A DNA stretch of 64,000 nt from Zhaonella formicivorans (GCF_004353525.1 NZ_CP085524.1:1212142-1276141), one strand, 5' to 3'; positions 8,956-16,483 are shown, numbered from the stretch's first letter. A program made the numbers and translations. The notes: generated by a model from the letters alone, not told the origin.

Positions 8956-10206
8956 TTATTTTTGCAAAATCTCTACTTGCTTAATCCTATTTCCCTCCAT
9001 TTTGGCAACTTTAAATTCCATTCCTTCCAGTGTGAAAATCTCTCCTTCCTCTGGGATCTTGCCTAAAGTGCTATAAACAAACCCACCTAGTGTATCTGCG
9101 TCAGAACTGCATAGGTTGATATTAGTCTCCTCCCGCAGTTCATCGAGGCGAACTGAACCGTCAATCAAGGTAGTATTCTCGTTTACACTAATAATGCGAT
9201 TCTCAACATAATCATATTCATCGTCTATTTCGCCTAAAATTTCCTCCACTAAATCCTCCAAAGTCACCAAGCCTGCCGTCCCGCCAAATTCATCAACTAC
9301 TATTGCCAAATGAAACCTGTGTTTTTTCATTTCTCTGAGCAAATCGCCGACCTTCTTAACTTCCGGCACAAAATATGCCGGGTGGACAAATTCCGCAACT
9401 TGGCGCTGCCGGTCCAAGCTTTCCATAGCTAGGGCCAAATCTTTCACGTAGATTACGCCCAAAATATTATCAATAGTATCTTCGTAAACCGGAATACGCG
9501 AATATTGTTCTTCTTGCAGCTGGTACAAAAAATCAGCCAACGTCAAAGAGGAAGGTACTGCAAACATGTCGGTCCTGGGCACCATTACGTCTTTAACCAG
9601 TGAATCCGTAAATTCAAGGACGCTGTGGATCATCTCCTTCTCTTCAACATGCAGCACCCCTTCTTCCTGTCCCACATTAACCAGGGTTAAAATTTCCTCC
9701 TCGGTAATTAAAGGCTCTTTTCTGTTTTTGTAACCTAAAAACTTTAACACCCCATTGGTCAAAAATGAAAATAGTTTAGTTAACGGAAAAAATAATTTCA
9801 TCAGCACACTTATGGGCTGCACAACCAGATAAGAAACCCGTTCGCTGCTGTGAGCGGCAATGGATTTAGGGACGATTTCACCGAAAATCAGCACCAACAA
9901 AGTCATCACGGTGGTAGCAATTGCCAAACCAATTCTTTCACCCAACAGTTCCACAGCCAGTATTGTAGCCAAAGCCGAGGCCCCGATATTGACAATGTTA
10001 TTTCCAATTAAAATAGTACTTAAAAGCTTGTTAGGCTGGCTAACTATTTTGGCTACTTTTTTGCCTTTTGCATTGCCATGTTCCGCCAGGTAACGTACCC
10101 TAATCTTGTTTATGGACATCAAAGCAGTTTCCGCAGCTGAAAAAAAGGCTGAAAAAAGCAGCAAAACCCCCAGTAACAATAAACGCAAAAAAATCTGACC
10201 GTCCAT
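8956..10206 (-). CDS. CNNM/CorC (HlyC-type) membrane protein with CBS pair
   Basis: This 416-aa protein has the family layout: an N-terminal DUF21/CNNM membrane domain with about four helices (residues 1-190), a CBS-domain pair (about 205-325) including VMVPRTDM at its start, and a C-terminal CorC/HlyC domain (about 345-414). Members act in magnesium or cobalt homeostasis, probably as Mg2+ exporters or regulators; the older name haemolysin is misleading. A GGGGTATTTCAT region precedes the ATG at 10206. It appears monocistronic. Confidence 0.9.
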   Translation of the reverse strand: MDGQIFLRLLLLGVLLLFSAFFSAAETALMSINKIRVRYLAEHGNAKGKKVAKIVSQPNKLLSTILIGNNIVNIGASALATILAVELLGERIGLAIATTVMTLLVLIFGEIVPKSIAAHSSERVSYLVVQPISVLMKLFFPLTKLFSFLTNGVLKFLGYKNRKEPLITEEEILTLVNVGQEEGVLHVEEKEMIHSVLEFTDSLVKDVMVPRTDMFAVPSSLTLADFLYQLQEEQYSRIPVYEDTIDNILGVIYVKDLALAMESLDRQRQVAEFVHPAYFVPEVKKVGDLLREMKKHRFHLAIVVDEFGGTAGLVTLEDLVEEILGEIDDEYDYVENRIISVNENTTLIDGSVRLDELREETNINLCSSDADTLGGFVYSTLGKIPEEGEIFTLEGMEFKVAKMEGNRIKQVEILQK

Positions 10207-10280
10207 ATGAAATACCCCTTTGATTTAGGCAATAAATTTTTCATCTATTCTACCCCAAAAGGATCTAGCTTATTTCCATG

Positions 10281-10317
10281 GACAAAACAAAAACCCGCCC
10301 AGCAAAAAGGAGCGGGT
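10281..10317 (-). terminator. Terminator after the thiamine-binding protein gene
   Basis: Read on the minus strand, ACCCGC (10317-10312) pairs with GCGGGT (10298-10293) and is followed by a T-rich tail. It lies 23 bp after the stop codon at 10340. Confidence 0.55.
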
Positions 10318-10339
10318 AGCAATCCCCAAAAAGCTGCAC

Positions 10340-10636
10340 TTACAGTTTCTCTTCCACAGCTTTAATTTTTCCTTCCATAGTTACTTCTTTGTCCCGCCGG
10401 TCATCGATTTTAATTACGGTAGATACCCTTTGGGCTCCTGCTGCAAAGACCGCTTCTTGCATTTCCCGGATTGCCTCCATGATCTCATCCAAATCGCCCT
10501 CTAAAACAGTGAACATGGGGCTCAATTGACGCTTCAGATGAGGCTTTTGCAAAAGCACCCGTTCCGCCGCAGCCACAAAGCTGCTTACACTTGTTCCCAC
10601 CCCTAAAGGAGTTATGCTGACTGCTACAATAGCCAA
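10340..10636 (-). CDS. MTH1187/YqgV-family thiamine-binding protein
   Basis: This 98-aa protein matches the MTH1187 family (DUF77), small ferredoxin-fold proteins that bind thiamine or related HMP compounds in the cytoplasm. It opens MAIVAVSITPLGVGTSVSSF, has the conserved LTPMFT-like stretch PMFTVLEGDLDEI in the middle, and ends with DDRRDKEVTMEGKIKAVEEKL. Length is typical. It has no thiamine riboswitch upstream and no thiamine gene next to it, so its cellular role here is uncertain. Confidence 0.85.
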   Translation of the reverse strand: MAIVAVSITPLGVGTSVSSFVAAAERVLLQKPHLKRQLSPMFTVLEGDLDEIMEAIREMQEAVFAAGAQRVSTVIKIDDRRDKEVTMEGKIKAVEEKL

Positions 10637-10716
10637 AATGCATCACCCTTTCTAATAATAATATCTGCATGAGAAAGTCAATACTACTGATAATGAACTT
10701 TAACGAGGTGATTACA

Positions 10717-10890
10717 GTGAGACTCCTGTCACTGAAACGTAATTTAGGGATATTTGACAGAGTACTGCGGGTAATTGTAGGTTTGGCTTTATTAGCCTTT
10801 GGTTATTTAGCAACCTTAAACACACCTTCCACCATAGCAATCTACGTTCTAGGAATAATTATGCTGGTTGAAGGTTTTGCCGGCTACTGA
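10717..10890 (+). CDS. DUF2892 (YgaP-like) small membrane protein
   Basis: The 57-aa product begins VRLLSLKRNLGIFDRVLRVI and continues with two hydrophobic helices, the common form of DUF2892 proteins, where an N-terminal N-x-G-x-x-D-R-x-x-R signature precedes the membrane hairpin. I chose the GTG at 10717 because GAGGTG at 10705-10710 is placed correctly before it; the in-frame ATG at 10669 adds a non-homologous tail. Function is unknown; relatives occur with rhodanese or sulfur-metabolism genes. Confidence 0.8.
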   Translation: MRLLSLKRNLGIFDRVLRVIVGLALLAFGYLATLNTPSTIAIYVLGIIMLVEGFAGY

Positions 10891-11132
10891 CTTTTCTACG
10901 ATTTGCTTGGTTGGTCAACCTACGGAGAAAACTAGTATTGGTAATTGAGCACTCCTTTAGGTAAATTATACCATTTATTAGTCAGCAAATAAACAACGAG
11001 CTAATTGCGATGTTCCAGGAGTCAGATGGGACAAGGAATGAGAGAAACACAAAAATATATTTTCTCCCAAGATACATGCCATAAAGGCTAATTATAGCCT
11101 CATGTCCTAAGACTTAGCTAAGCAATAAAATA

Positions 11133-12556
11133 AGGCAGGCAAATCCCCTAAGTGGTAAAATGTAAGTGATCAAATCATTAACCCAAAAAGGAGGTTGCCT
11201 GCATGGCTATTATACCACAACTCAAGCTATTTAGCTGGAACGAAATTGAAGGACTGGGTGACTTAGAACGATTGCGGCTCGTACTAGAGTACATGCCAGA
11301 TGAAGAATTGATGCGGCTATTGGAAGCAAAGCGAGGAAAGGGTCGGGATGATTACCCAGTGCGGGCGATGTGGAATTCAGTGCTTGCAGGAATAGTATTT
11401 CAACATGATAGCGTAGAAAAATTACGGCGTGAACTGGGCCGGAACGGGCAACTCCGTGATATGTGTGGATTTAAAGGTACGGCAGTACCTCCGGCTTGGG
11501 TTTATACACGTTTTTTAAAAAGCATAGTCGAATATACTGAAGAGCTCGATAACATTTTAGATCGCCTCGTTGAGCAGTTGCAAGAGATTTTGCCTGAATT
11601 CGGCAAGCGTCTAGCCATCGACAGTAAAGCGATCTCGTCTTACGCTAAGCAGCAGAATAAGAATCAAACACCTGATGGCAGGCGAGATACTGATGCCGAT
11701 TATGGCAAAAAAGAATACAAGGGTGTAACCGAAGATGGCAGACTATGGGAAAAGATCATCAAATGGTTTGGCTACAAGTTACATTTAGTCGTAGATGCAA
11801 CTTATGAACTACCAGTAGCCTTTAAAGTTACCAAAGCCTCGGCTTCGGATATTAAAGAAGGTCATGCCATGCTTGAACAAATAGAGCGGAGACAACCAGA
11901 GATATTGAAAACAGCAGAGACCCTAGCAGCAGACAAGGGTTATGATGACACAAAGCTTATTGAAAAGTGCTGGGATAAGTATCAAATCAAACCGGTCATT
12001 GATATCCGTAATATGTGGAAAGACGGAGAAGAAACACGGTTGCTGAGCGGAAAGGAAAACGTAGTCTATAACTACAAAGGTAATGTATACTGCTATTGCC
12101 CGAAGACAAATACCCGGCGGGAGATGCCCAGTGGGGGATTTGAAAAAGACCGTAATACACTAAAGAAGCTATGCTGTGCCGAACATTACGGAATAGAATG
12201 TAAAGGCCGGGAACAATGCCCAGTAGCACAAGGGATACGTATACCCCTTTCAGAAGATCGGAGAATCTTTACGCCGATCGATCGAGCAAGCCAAAAGTGG
12301 GAAAAAGAATACGATAAGCGCACCAGCGTTGAGCGAGTAAACAGCCGTATTGACGTATCATTTGGCTTTGAACTGCATACGATCCGGGGCATGGCCAAGA
12401 TGAAAATGCGATGTGGATTAGCATTATGTGTTATGTTAGCTATGGCGCTAGGACGAGTGAAAGAAAAGCAGGCAGATAAAATGAGAAGCTTGGTAGCTGC
12501 AGTTTAGCCACTATCATAAGTGAATAATAAATTTTAGAAAAGATATTCACAGGCCT
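11133..12556 (+). mobile_element. DDE insertion sequence, about 1.42 kb, with weak terminal inverted repeats
   Basis: The transposase gene is bounded by sequences starting AGGCAGGCAAAT at 11133 and, on the other strand, AGGCCTGTGAAT ending at 12556, which agree at about 10 of 17 positions. The boundaries are tentative and no clear target duplication is seen. The 300 bp before the element, from 10891, holds no gene. Confidence 0.55.
11203..12507 (+). CDS. IS5/IS1182-type DDE transposase
   Basis: The 434-aa protein has an N-terminal DUF772-like region (about residues 50-130) and a DDE catalytic domain. I read the acidic triad as DSKAISSY (Asp near 143), AADKGYDD (Asp near 245) and ERVNSRID (Glu near 379), the last being the usual C-terminal motif of this group. 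A strong AAAAAGGAGG site precedes the ATG. The frame is intact, so the element may still be active. I cannot say with certainty which IS family name applies. Confidence 0.85.
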   Translation: MAIIPQLKLFSWNEIEGLGDLERLRLVLEYMPDEELMRLLEAKRGKGRDDYPVRAMWNSVLAGIVFQHDSVEKLRRELGRNGQLRDMCGFKGTAVPPAWVYTRFLKSIVEYTEELDNILDRLVEQLQEILPEFGKRLAIDSKAISSYAKQQNKNQTPDGRRDTDADYGKKEYKGVTEDGRLWEKIIKWFGYKLHLVVDATYELPVAFKVTKASASDIKEGHAMLEQIERRQPEILKTAETLAADKGYDDTKLIEKCWDKYQIKPVIDIRNMWKDGEETRLLSGKENVVYNYKGNVYCYCPKTNTRREMPSGGFEKDRNTLKKLCCAEHYGIECKGREQCPVAQGIRIPLSEDRRIFTPIDRASQKWEKEYDKRTSVERVNSRIDVSFGFELHTIRGMAKMKMRCGLALCVMLAMALGRVKEKQADKMRSLVAAV

Positions 12557-12718
12557 AAATTGTGGATAACAGGACTTTTATGCTTTTTTAAAGGTTGAAC
12601 TGTCAAAATATCTGTGATCCAAGTTTAAAACTTAAAAATTTAGAATGAGAAGTATTCCAATGTTATGACCTATAGAGAAAAAAAGAGTACAAAGCAAAAA
12701 GCTCACAACGGTTTCAGA

Positions 12719-12747
12719 TTGACTTATCCAGTATTTCATCGTACAAT
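12719..12747 (+). promoter_or_regulatory. Promoter of tRNA-Thr(CGU)
   Basis: A TTGACT -35 box (12719-12724) and a TACAAT -10 box (12742-12747) are 17 nt apart and lie 23 nt before the mature tRNA. Nothing else is seen in 12557-12718. Confidence 0.6.
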
Positions 12748-12770
12748 AAGTGGTGCGTTATTTAGATGAA

Positions 12771-12845
12771 GCTGATGTGGCTCAGGGGTAGAGCAGCGCA
12801 CTCGTAATGCGCAGGTCGAGGGTTCGAATCCCTCCATCAGCTCCA
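12771..12845 (+). tRNA. tRNA-Thr, anticodon CGU
   Basis: The sequence folds into a complete cloverleaf. The acceptor stem pairs GCTGATG with CATCAGC, the anticodon arm pairs GCGCA with TGCGC around loop CTCGTAA, and the T arm carries GGTTCGAATCC. The anticodon CGT reads threonine ACG codons, and CCA is encoded. The 3' 45 nt also form the left attachment site of an integrated element, so the insertion left the tRNA gene intact. Confidence 0.96.
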
Positions 12846-12848
12846 AAA
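12801..12848 (+). repeat. attL: 48-bp direct repeat, left copy, within tRNA-Thr
   Basis: The copy begins at CTCGTAATGCGC in the anticodon loop and runs through the tRNA 3' end into CCAAAA. The right copy at 15323-15370 is identical over all 48 bases. The two diverge immediately outside. Confidence 0.92.
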
Positions 12849-12910
12849 AGCTAGTAATGGCAAGGGTTTCGGGTCTCAGTGAACAAAGGGCGACGGAAGG
12901 AACCGGAAAC

Positions 12911-12928
12911 AGTTCACATTTAGTTCAC
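12911..12928 (+). repeat. 18-bp direct repeat AGTTCACATTTAGTTCAC, left copy (possible integrase arm site)
   Basis: The same 18 bases recur at 15179-15196, near the other end of the element and in the same orientation. Each copy holds two AGTTCAC heptamers. Such paired direct repeats near both att cores fit arm-type integrase or excisionase binding sites. The left copy overlaps the stop of the chimeric integrase ORF. Confidence 0.6.
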
Positions 12929-13783
12929 CGAACCTAAAATCCCAGCCTTAGAACCGGACTGCTCTCCGGTTCTTTTTTTGCCCACCAGGACGTCATTGAA
13001 CCGCAGCATGGCTTCATGCTCCACCTTGGGCATCACGTGGTGGTAGACCCGGATGGTGAAGGCCACGTCACTGTGACCCAGCCTTTCACTGACCATCTTA
13101 ATGTCCTCACCGCGCTTGATCAGCAGGGTGGCGTGGGTATGACGCAGGTCATGGAAGCGGATGTCAGGCAAACCGGCTTTCTTGAGGACGGGCTTAAAGT
13201 AGCGGTCCAGGTTGTCAGGATTGAAAGGTGTACCCGTTTCGCTGGGGAATACCAGCCCTTGGTCCTCATACATCGGTCCCAGGCGGAGTTTATGCTGCAT
13301 TTGCTGTATGCGGTGTTTTTTCAATGCTTCAATGACGGATGGCGGCAGTGAAATAGTTCGCTTAGAAGTTTTAGTTTTCGGCGGAACGAATTGGAGCTTC
13401 CCTTTTGCCGTTTCAAGCGTCCTCTGGACCGTCAAAAGTCCGTTCTGAAGGTCAAAATACCCTCTACACCAAAAATGTCTGTTTCCATATTTATATTTCA
13501 AGTTTGCATGCCTATCAAATATCATTAATGAACTTTTTCCTTTAAGATAACCAACGAAACTAGACACGCTTATTTTAGGCGGTATTGACACCAACATGTG
13601 TATGTGGTCTGGGCAGGCATTGGCTTCTATTATTTCTACCTTCTTGTATTCACACAGTGTTCTTAATATTTTCCCTATATCCTGTTTTATTTTTCCATAT
13701 ATCACTTGCCTTCTATATTTCGGTGCAAATACTATGTGATATTTGCAATTCCATTGCGTATGTGATAAACTTTCGGTATCCAT
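12920..13783 (-). pseudogene. In-frame chimera: IS200/IS605 TnpA N-terminus fused to a tyrosine integrase C-terminus
   Basis: Residues 1 to about 110 are an IS200-type Y1 transposase, opening MDTESLSHTQWNCKYHIVFA and carrying the HUH motif in CPDHIHMLVS. The sequence stops matching at HFWCRGYF, before the C-terminal helix with the nucleophilic Tyr. From DLQNGLLTVQRTLE onward it is the catalytic domain of a tyrosine recombinase, with the HDLRH box, GHSD and a VYHH tyrosine. The integrase N-terminal domains and first catalytic Arg are missing. Neither half has a full active site. It probably arose when an IS200 copy inserted in the integrase gene and a deletion joined the two. The ORF stays open for 287 codons. 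Confidence 0.85.
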
Positions 13784-13903
13784 TTGGATAACTACCTCCT
13801 TTGTTATAGTGCAGCTGGCGAAACCTGCACTATTTTACCAAACGGAGGTAGTTTTTTCTACTCATAGCTAAAGCTCTTTGGAACCACCTGCATAGCAGGT
13901 GGT
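13784..13903 (-). mobile_element. IS200 left end with RBS-sequestering leader
   Basis: On the minus strand this leader begins with a hairpin ACCACCTGC/GCAGGTGGT (13883-13903), as at IS200 left ends. An AACTACCTCC segment (copy at 13844-13853) can pair with GGAGGTAGTT at 13789-13798, the Shine-Dalgarno of tnpA, and an inner AGTGCAG/CTGCACT hairpin (13808-13831) lies between them. This is the known IS200 device for limiting transposase translation. The right end of the element is missing. Confidence 0.7.
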
Positions 13904-13916
13904 TTTCGTTATACAA

Positions 13917-13953
13917 AAAGACCCAGGAGCAGTTTAACTGCTCCTGGGTCTTT
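13917..13953. terminator. Perfect 18-bp palindromic hairpin, bidirectional terminator
   Basis: Two 18-nt arms, beginning AAAGACCCAGGAGC and ending GGGTCTTT, are complementary without mismatch around a single T. A-rich and T-rich flanks fit rho-independent termination, most likely after the toxin operon read from the right. Confidence 0.65.
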
Positions 13954-14107
13954 CTAACAAACCTGGCACGGTGCCAGTTGTTTTTGTGACAGCCGGTAAG
14001 GGCCTTGTTTTTTGTCTTAAGGTTCTTACGGGCTGCCGCTTTTTTAAAGACTGTGAAAGCCATACAAAGAGGTGATATTTTCTGGTGAAGTGCATTTAGG
14101 ATAATAT

Positions 14108-14494
14108 CTAGGGCGTGTCATGGGCATTTTCCTTAGCAAACAGTTCAATTAGGCTATTTCTTATGGTCTTAAATATTTCTGGTTCTAGGCGGCCCAAGTA
14201 AGCCTTGACCCGCCGCACATCAACTGCGCGCAGCTGGTCCAGTAGGGCTATCGAAGCCTGGGGTATTCCACCGGAACCACGTGGTAAATGCCGGTATAAA
14301 TTCGGGTTTTTCCTGGCCCATGGGCCGGTCTGCGTGGTCAAAGGTACTGCTATCACCACTGGATAACGTACTGGGCCTTGGGGTATGCCTACGACGATTG
14401 CTGGCCTGTAACCCTCTTGTTCGTGTCCTTTCGGATCGTGTAGGGGGAGAGCAATCAGCACGACATCGCCTGGTGTTAGCGGTTCATTTTTCAT
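14108..14494 (-). CDS. PemK/MazF-family endoribonuclease toxin
   Basis: The 128-aa protein has the PemK/MazF fold signatures: PGDVVLIALPLHD at the start, RPAIVVGIPQG near residue 29 and VIAVPLTTQ near residue 46. MazF toxins cut mRNA at short sequence motifs. Its ATG overlaps the antitoxin stop in an ATGA junction (14491-14494), so the two are translationally coupled, as toxin-antitoxin pairs usually are. It is the last gene of a three-gene operon inside the tRNA-Thr element and may be the reason that element has been kept. Confidence 0.85.
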   Translation of the reverse strand: MKNEPLTPGDVVLIALPLHDPKGHEQEGYRPAIVVGIPQGPVRYPVVIAVPLTTQTGPWARKNPNLYRHLPRGSGGIPQASIALLDQLRAVDVRRVKAYLGRLEPEIFKTIRNSLIELFAKENAHDTP

Positions 14495-14736
14495 GCCTCC
14501 TTGCCTCCCACAACAACTAAACCTACGCCTGGTTGATAACGCACTGGCTTGCCGTTGGGCAGCCCTTCAGGCCCCCATTCATAGGGTGGTAGTCCGCCCA
14601 GGTCGGCCTCCAGCCAATCCCCGTCTTCAGTATTGGCTTTGCTCAAAACAAATTCCAAGAACCTTTTCACCGCTAGGGTCTCCTGTTCTGGCAAGGCGTC
14701 AACTAGCCGGTGCAGTTCTTCTTTAAGTAGGCTCAA
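14491..14736 (-). CDS. Putative antitoxin partner of the MazF-type toxin (81 aa)
   Basis: Starting at the TTG at 14736, behind AAAGGAGGT at 14745-14753, the product is 81 aa. A helical N-terminus (LKEELHRLVDALPEQETLAV) resembles DUF2281-like antitoxins, and a Pro/Gly-rich C-terminal tail could wrap the toxin. A longer open frame from 14874 would overlap the upstream HTH gene and lacks a good ribosome site, so I rejected it. The start overlaps the HTH gene by 14 nt and the stop overlaps the toxin start. Assignment as antitoxin rests on position, size and shape. Confidence 0.7.
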   Translation of the reverse strand: MSLLKEELHRLVDALPEQETLAVKRFLEFVLSKANTEDGDWLEADLGGLPPYEWGPEGLPNGKPVRYQPGVGLVVVGGKEA

Positions 14737-14920
14737 AATCAGAAACCTCCTTTCGATAGCCGCGTAAAAAAGCGTCCAGGACGTCAGCATGGATACGCCA
14801 AACCCGGCCCACTTTGACTCCCGGCAGCTTACCGCGTGCCAGTAAGTTATATACAGTTTTGGGGTGGACGGCAAGACAGTGGGCCGCCTCGGGAACAGTT
14901 AAAACCTTTTCGGTTTCCAT
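14723..14920 (-). CDS. Excisionase-family (MerR-like) helix-turn-helix protein
   Basis: The 65-aa product METEKVLTVPEAAHCLAVHP... has the excisionase-type DNA-binding fold: TVPEAA, then HPKTVYNLLARGKLPGVKVG, a winged helix and the final IHADVLDAFLRG. The ATG at 14920 is preceded by AGGAGG. In integrative elements such proteins direct excision; as the first gene of a toxin-antitoxin operon it could also autoregulate it. It overlaps the antitoxin start by 14 nt. Confidence 0.82.
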   Translation of the reverse strand: METEKVLTVPEAAHCLAVHPKTVYNLLARGKLPGVKVGRVWRIHADVLDAFLRGYRKEVSDFEPT

Positions 14921-14942
14921 AGAAAGCAACCTCCTGTACTTA

Positions 14943-15322
14943 TTATAACTCTTTTCCCATTTCTTGATAATCTCTCTTTAGCTGTAGAATGCTCGAATAC
15001 ATATTTGTAAGAGAACGTTGTCAGACAAAATGCCGCCGAAATTGCTCATCATCAAGCAGTTGCCTCAGTGATTTCTTTGGGGGCTTGGAAGAACTCCCGT
15101 CCCCATCCTTTTTTGATTCGGTCTGACACGATCATCACCTCTAAAAAATAAAAAGCCCTGGTAGGGGCTTAAAATTTTAGTTCACATTTAGTTCACATAC
15201 TTGGTGAAAAAGATGGTATTTCTTGGACGTGGTAACATTATCCAGGCTGGGAAGCCTTGAAAATACTTGATTTGTTGGATTTAGAAATACACGATGGACA
15301 GCTTAAAACGCCAAAATAATCG
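14943..15322. other. Non-coding right arm of the integrative element
   Basis: This 380-bp stretch has no convincing gene. It holds an AAGCCC/GGGCTT hairpin (15153-15170) with a T-rich tail on the minus strand, then the second AGTTCACATTTAGTTCAC repeat, then AT-rich sequence up to the att core. Confidence 0.5.
15179..15196 (+). repeat. 18-bp direct repeat AGTTCACATTTAGTTCAC, right copy
   Basis: It is identical to 12911-12928 and in the same orientation, 126 bp before the right att core. See the left copy for the interpretation. Confidence 0.6.
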
Positions 15323-15370
15323 CTCGTAATGCGCAGGTCGAGGGTTCGAATCCCTCCATCAGCTCCAAAA
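15323..15370 (+). repeat. attR: 48-bp direct repeat, right copy (tRNA-Thr 3' half)
   Basis: It is identical to 12801-12848 and has no 5' tRNA half upstream. It marks the right end of the integrated element. Confidence 0.92.
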
Positions 15371-15647
15371 TTATCAAGGCTTTCGGGATTTTGACCGGAA
15401 GCCTAATTTTATGATTTTGGCCCAATTTCGGTCCGATTATCTAGAAAAATTTTTGCCTCAGCAAAAGTGGGCCAACCACAGCTGCTGGGGCTATTTTCAT
15501 TATTAGCTTGATGCGCAAGGCTGTAATATTATTTCACCCGTCTAGTTTGGCTGCTGACAGCGCCACAAATTATAGTTCCAAAAATTCCCTTAATGAAAAG
15601 CAGTACCTTGGAGAAGGCTATAGCTAAAAAGGAAAGGTTGGCAAACC

Positions 15648-15899
15648 ATGAAGCCTTACATTCGAAGACGATCCGATTTTATCGGATCAAACCCAATAGC
15701 CGAGGAAAATGATGCAGGAATTATTGTTGTGAGAGATGGAAACAAATACAAAATAGCAGTGGAGATGGATGTGGATACAGTGGTCTGGGTTGATGAAATA
15801 AAAGATAGAAGAGCCCTTGATGGTTTGATAGACAGTTTAATCGATAAAGCGCCGGCAATCAGAAAGCAATTTGCCGGCTGTCGTCCAGATTATACATAA
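15648..15899 (+). CDS. Hypothetical protein (83 aa)
   Basis: I do not recognise the family. The ORF starts at an ATG behind an AAAGGAAAGG site. The product begins with a basic stretch (MKPYIRRRSDFIGSN) and continues with an acidic, beta-prone segment (IIVVRDGNKYKIAVEMDVDTVVWVD), then two amphipathic helices. A weak hairpin (GCCGGT/ACCGGC at 15921-15938) follows. It lies just outside attR. The 277 bp before it (15371-15647) hold nothing I can name. Coding is plausible but unproven. Confidence 0.5.
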   Translation: MKPYIRRRSDFIGSNPIAEENDAGIIVVRDGNKYKIAVEMDVDTVVWVDEIKDRRALDGLIDSLIDKAPAIRKQFAGCRPDYT

Positions 15900-16140
15900 A
15901 AAGCTAAGTCCTTTTCGAGTGCCGGTATAAAAACCGGCCTTCTATTTGGCGTACAAGACCCTTTCTTTTATCCTAAAGTGTTTGTTACCTGTGAAATTAC
16001 AGTTTTATCAGCTTTTTAAATTCAGATATTTCTAAACGGGCTCATTATCAGTAAAACCGTACTCAACAATAACTGTTTCTGGCACATCAGGCCAGGTCAC
16101 CCGATGCTTAAATAGTGATCTTTGCCTGGCTGTCTTTTGC

Positions 16141-16299
16141 TTACATCGTTACATCGGGCATCTTGTGAAGAACATCTTCTAGTACTGCACAATCAGTACA
16201 GCCATTTTGAACTCCACCCTTCTTACAGGTGTCTAAACAGTAGTTGATTGATTTTTTGAGCACCTCCACTTCTTTTTGATTTAATGTTAGAGTTACCAT
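16141..16299 (-). CDS. Small cysteine-containing protein (52 aa)
   Basis: The reading frame starts MVTLTLNQKEVEVLKKSIN and contains Cys at YCLDTCKKG and GCTDCAVLED, a CxxxC...CxxC arrangement that could bind a metal. A GCAGGTGAATAC site precedes the ATG. It is too short to be caught by ordinary ORF cut-offs. It lies directly after a lysR remnant. I do not recognise a characterised family; similar short proteins of the form TLNxKEVxxLKxSIxxCLxTC occur as hypotheticals in Firmicutes. Confidence 0.6.
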   Translation of the reverse strand: MVTLTLNQKEVEVLKKSINYCLDTCKKGGVQNGCTDCAVLEDVLHKMPDVTM

Positions 16300-16315
16300 T
16301 TGTATTCACCTGCCT

Positions 16316-16448
16316 TTAACCATAGTATTCTTCATTGCCTGTATCTGCATGCTAATGGCCGGCTGGGAGATGTGCAAGACGCGGGCGGCTTCTGAAAACT
16401 TTTCTTTTCGGCTACCGCCCGGAAGATTTCCATCTGATTTCGGGTCAA
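16316..16448 (-). pseudogene. LysR-family regulator remnant (HTH only, two frameshifts)
   Basis: From a TTG at 16448 behind AGGAGG the frame reads LTRNQMEIFRAVAEKKSF, then one base is missing. The next frame continues SEAARVLHISQPAISMQIQAM, the LysR recognition helix, then a second missing base leads into EEYYG and a stop. Only the first 45 or so residues of a normal LysR protein of about 300 residues remain. It follows the yeiH remnant by 36 bp; LysR regulators are commonly paired with yeiH-type exporters. Confidence 0.75.
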
Positions 16449-16483
16449 GAAGGAACCTCCTTTTCTAATTGCTTGCAGAACGG

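Larger units (their letters stand above)
12801..15370. mobile_element. Degenerate 2.6-kb integrative element in the 3' end of tRNA-Thr(CGU)
   Basis: A 48-bp perfect direct repeat marks both ends: 12801-12848, inside and just after the tRNA-Thr gene, and 15323-15370, where only the 3' half of the tRNA is present. Between them are a tyrosine-recombinase remnant next to the tRNA, an excisionase-like HTH gene and a MazF-type toxin with its antitoxin. This is the layout of a tRNA-targeted prophage or integrative element reduced to its ends and a stabilising module. The integrase is broken, so the element is probably fixed. Confidence 0.88.

Noticed and set aside
13830-14063. Minus-strand open frame of 77 codons
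   Set aside because: It reads through a terminator hairpin and the IS200 end, and no ribosome site precedes its ATG.
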